Below are positions 62,809 through 64,000 of a DNA stretch of 64,000 bases, piece by piece. The DNA is taken from IMG/VR virus record IMGVR_UViG_3300032285_003158, positions 1-64,000 of that record; one strand, 5' to 3'. Below the pieces are notes generated by a model. The model had not been told where the DNA came from. It made no database searches and was given only the letters and a program-made list of their open reading frames with translations. Within the stretch, counting starts at the first letter, position 1. Every line of letters starts with the position of its first letter. The position numbers were made by a program, and so were the translations under genes. Origin of the DNA: a virus.

Positions 62809-63122
62809 GATATACGTATAACTGGAATAACAGGAACAATTAAATTATCTAGTTGAATAGAATTTTCATCTTCTATAGATTGTGCTCCAGCAGCACTCAA
62901 AATATCCAAAACTAGTTTCAATGCATCATCACTAGAAAGATTTAATGCATCTTGAACATTCATATCAATTGATGTGATGCCATTATGTATTGAAGTATAT
63001 ACATAATTTTCAGTATTCCTGGTAGTTAACTTCCAATGAATATTACAAACGGGAACTGCACCCTCTGTATATTGTTTTATACATTCTAAATGGTCGACAG
63101 ACCAACTATGTTGTTTACTCAT
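62805..63122 (-). CDS. hypothetical T4-like fibre-region protein
   Basis: 105 residues: HSWSVDHLECIKQYTEGAVPVCNIHWKLTTRNTENYVYTSIHNGITSIDMN..., resembling a small family near fibre genes of T4-like phages ('W.V..(L)xCxxxxxGxxxVVxxVHWxLTxxD'). Function unknown. AAGGAATAAT precedes the ATG. Confidence 0.6.
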   Translation of the reverse strand: MSKQHSWSVDHLECIKQYTEGAVPVCNIHWKLTTRNTENYVYTSIHNGITSIDMNVQDALNLSSDDALKLVLDILSAAGAQSIEDENSIQLDNLIVPVIPVIRIS

Positions 63123-63131
63123 TATTATTCC

Positions 63132-64000
63132 TTAATAATAAATTACTACTTGTCCGCCTTGACCCGAACCGCCATAACTTGCTACCCAACTAGTGCCCGT
63201 ATTGTATCCGGATTGACTGTATAAAATTGCACTGTTTGCGCCAGAAGTTAATGGATAATTTGATCCACCTGCACCACCATACTCGGTAAATGCGGTGGTG
63301 TTGTTAGCGCCGCCACCACCAAAATATCCACCGCCTCCACCTCCCGCAGAACCAGTTTTACCGTATATAGCTCCGTCGCCTCCAATCAATGATGCACCAC
63401 GCGCATTACCTCCTGCAATTTGCGTACCCGGAGTTGCTCCACCGACGGCAACATTATCAGAAAGTGCGCCACCCGCAGCACCACCGGTTCCTGTTGTGGT
63501 ACCCCCCCCACCACCACCACCAGCAATTAATAATGCAGTTGTACTACGAAATAATCCAGAATATCCTCCACCCGAATGTGCGGCATATGATGTTGCCGAT
63601 CTATAACCTCTACCGCCTCCATTAATACCAGCAGATGTATATCCTGTTACTCCGCTACCTGCAGGCATTGTATTGCCAGTACCCCCGACACGAACGGTTA
63701 ATGTTTCTGCAGGCGTGACAGTTATTAAACCTTCGATATAACCTCCGGCTGCCCCAACATTACCACCAGCACCAACCATCGTCACATATATTTGATAAAT
63801 TCCTGCGGGTACAGTAAATGTTCCCGATGAAGTTGGTGTTGAAAATGTTTGTGATGTGGTATAACTGAACCCATTTTTAAACGTTATTCTAGCATAACCT
63901 GAGCCACCATTACCGCCGTTATTAGACCAAGTGCCTGTACTGCCGCCTCCTCCTTGTCCACCAGAACCGTGTATGGCCGATATGGAACCTGTTTGACCAG
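63132..64000 (-). CDS. glycine-rich tail fibre/adhesin, N-terminal part outside the window
   Basis: Partial: the frame is open to the right edge, so the internal Met at 63785 is not the start. Visible are glycine-rich runs (HGSGGQGGGGSTG, GGGGGGTTTGTGGAAGG, GSAGGGGGGYFGGGG) and beta strands (SSGTFTVPAGIYQIYVTMVGAGG; VTPAETLTVRVGG), the same plan as 56082-57914. Probably a receptor-binding adhesin. Confidence 0.8.
   Translation of the reverse strand, partial: GQTGSISAIHGSGGQGGGGSTGTWSNNGGNGGSGYARITFKNGFSYTTSQTFSTPTSSGTFTVPAGIYQIYVTMVGAGGNVGAAGGYIEGLITVTPAETLTVRVGGTGNTMPAGSGVTGYTSAGINGGGRGYRSATSYAAHSGGGYSGLFRSTTALLIAGGGGGGGTTTGTGGAAGGALSDNVAVGGATPGTQIAGGNARGASLIGGDGAIYGKTGSAGGGGGGYFGGGGANNTTAFTEYGGAGGSNYPLTSGANSAILYSQSGYNTGTSWVASYGGSGQGGQVVIYY

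Overview
The window is a 64 kb piece of a T4-type myovirus genome (tailed dsDNA phage) that infects a Gram-negative bacterium. The core T4 genes are recognisable and mostly syntenic: RNase H (cut by the left edge), gp33, gp59, gp32, then on the minus strand the virion block gp26-like, gp54-like tube initiator, gp23, gp22, gp21, gp67/68-like, gp20, gp19, gp18, gp17, gp16, gp15, gp14, gp13 and tail-fibre genes. Several features (CobS-like MoxR ATPase, PhoH, gp26/gp33/gp59 types, SleB hydrolase) resemble the T4-like phages of cyanobacteria, pelagic and other environmental hosts more than coliphage T4. The host is not identified; a circularly permuted tmRNA gene is a feature of alphaproteobacteria, cyanobacteria and some betaproteobacteria.

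Layout. 1-5.4 kb (+): RNase H, conserved small T4-like genes, a large HExxH + VWA protein and a MazG-like pyrophosphohydrolase. 5.5-12.1 kb: a GC-richer, mostly minus-strand accessory region of tiny genes, broken by a roughly 570 bp non-coding stretch with two perfect DnaA boxes (8.45-9.02 kb). Its transcription units are headed by copies of one promoter cassette (TTGCCA-16-TAxxxT followed by a conserved CCATCGAATC-like leader). 12.1-28.8 kb (+): many small accessory genes, a GP88-family protein, a SWIM finger protein, two AAA+ ATPases, a Mom-like protein, and homing endonucleases of the HNH and GIY-YIG types. 28.8-36.5 kb (+): PhoH, a RecB-like nuclease, a permuted tmRNA, a metallophosphoesterase + glycosyltransferase pair that looks like PlcP-Agt, a SleB-type hydrolase, gp33, gp59, an esterase, a HAD phosphatase and gp32. 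36.6-64 kb (-): virion genes under T4-style TATAAATA late promoters; the blocks converge at a terminator near 36.54 kb.

How it works together: early and middle genes are read from host-like sigma-70 promoters, many in a dispersed repeat; late genes use TATAAATA-type promoters, consistent with gp33 being present. The most notable systems are (1) a probable phage-borne phospholipid-to-glycolipid remodelling pair (PlcP-Agt), (2) a two-piece tmRNA with tag ANEDAFLMAA and the alanine G3-U70 pair, (3) a terminase split by an atypically split intein of the AceL-TerL kind, (4) a probable -1 programmed frameshift in the gp26-like gene just upstream of the hub/tape-like proteins, and (5) two genes that appear to start at ATT. 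All family assignments are from reading the sequence by eye; no database search was run.
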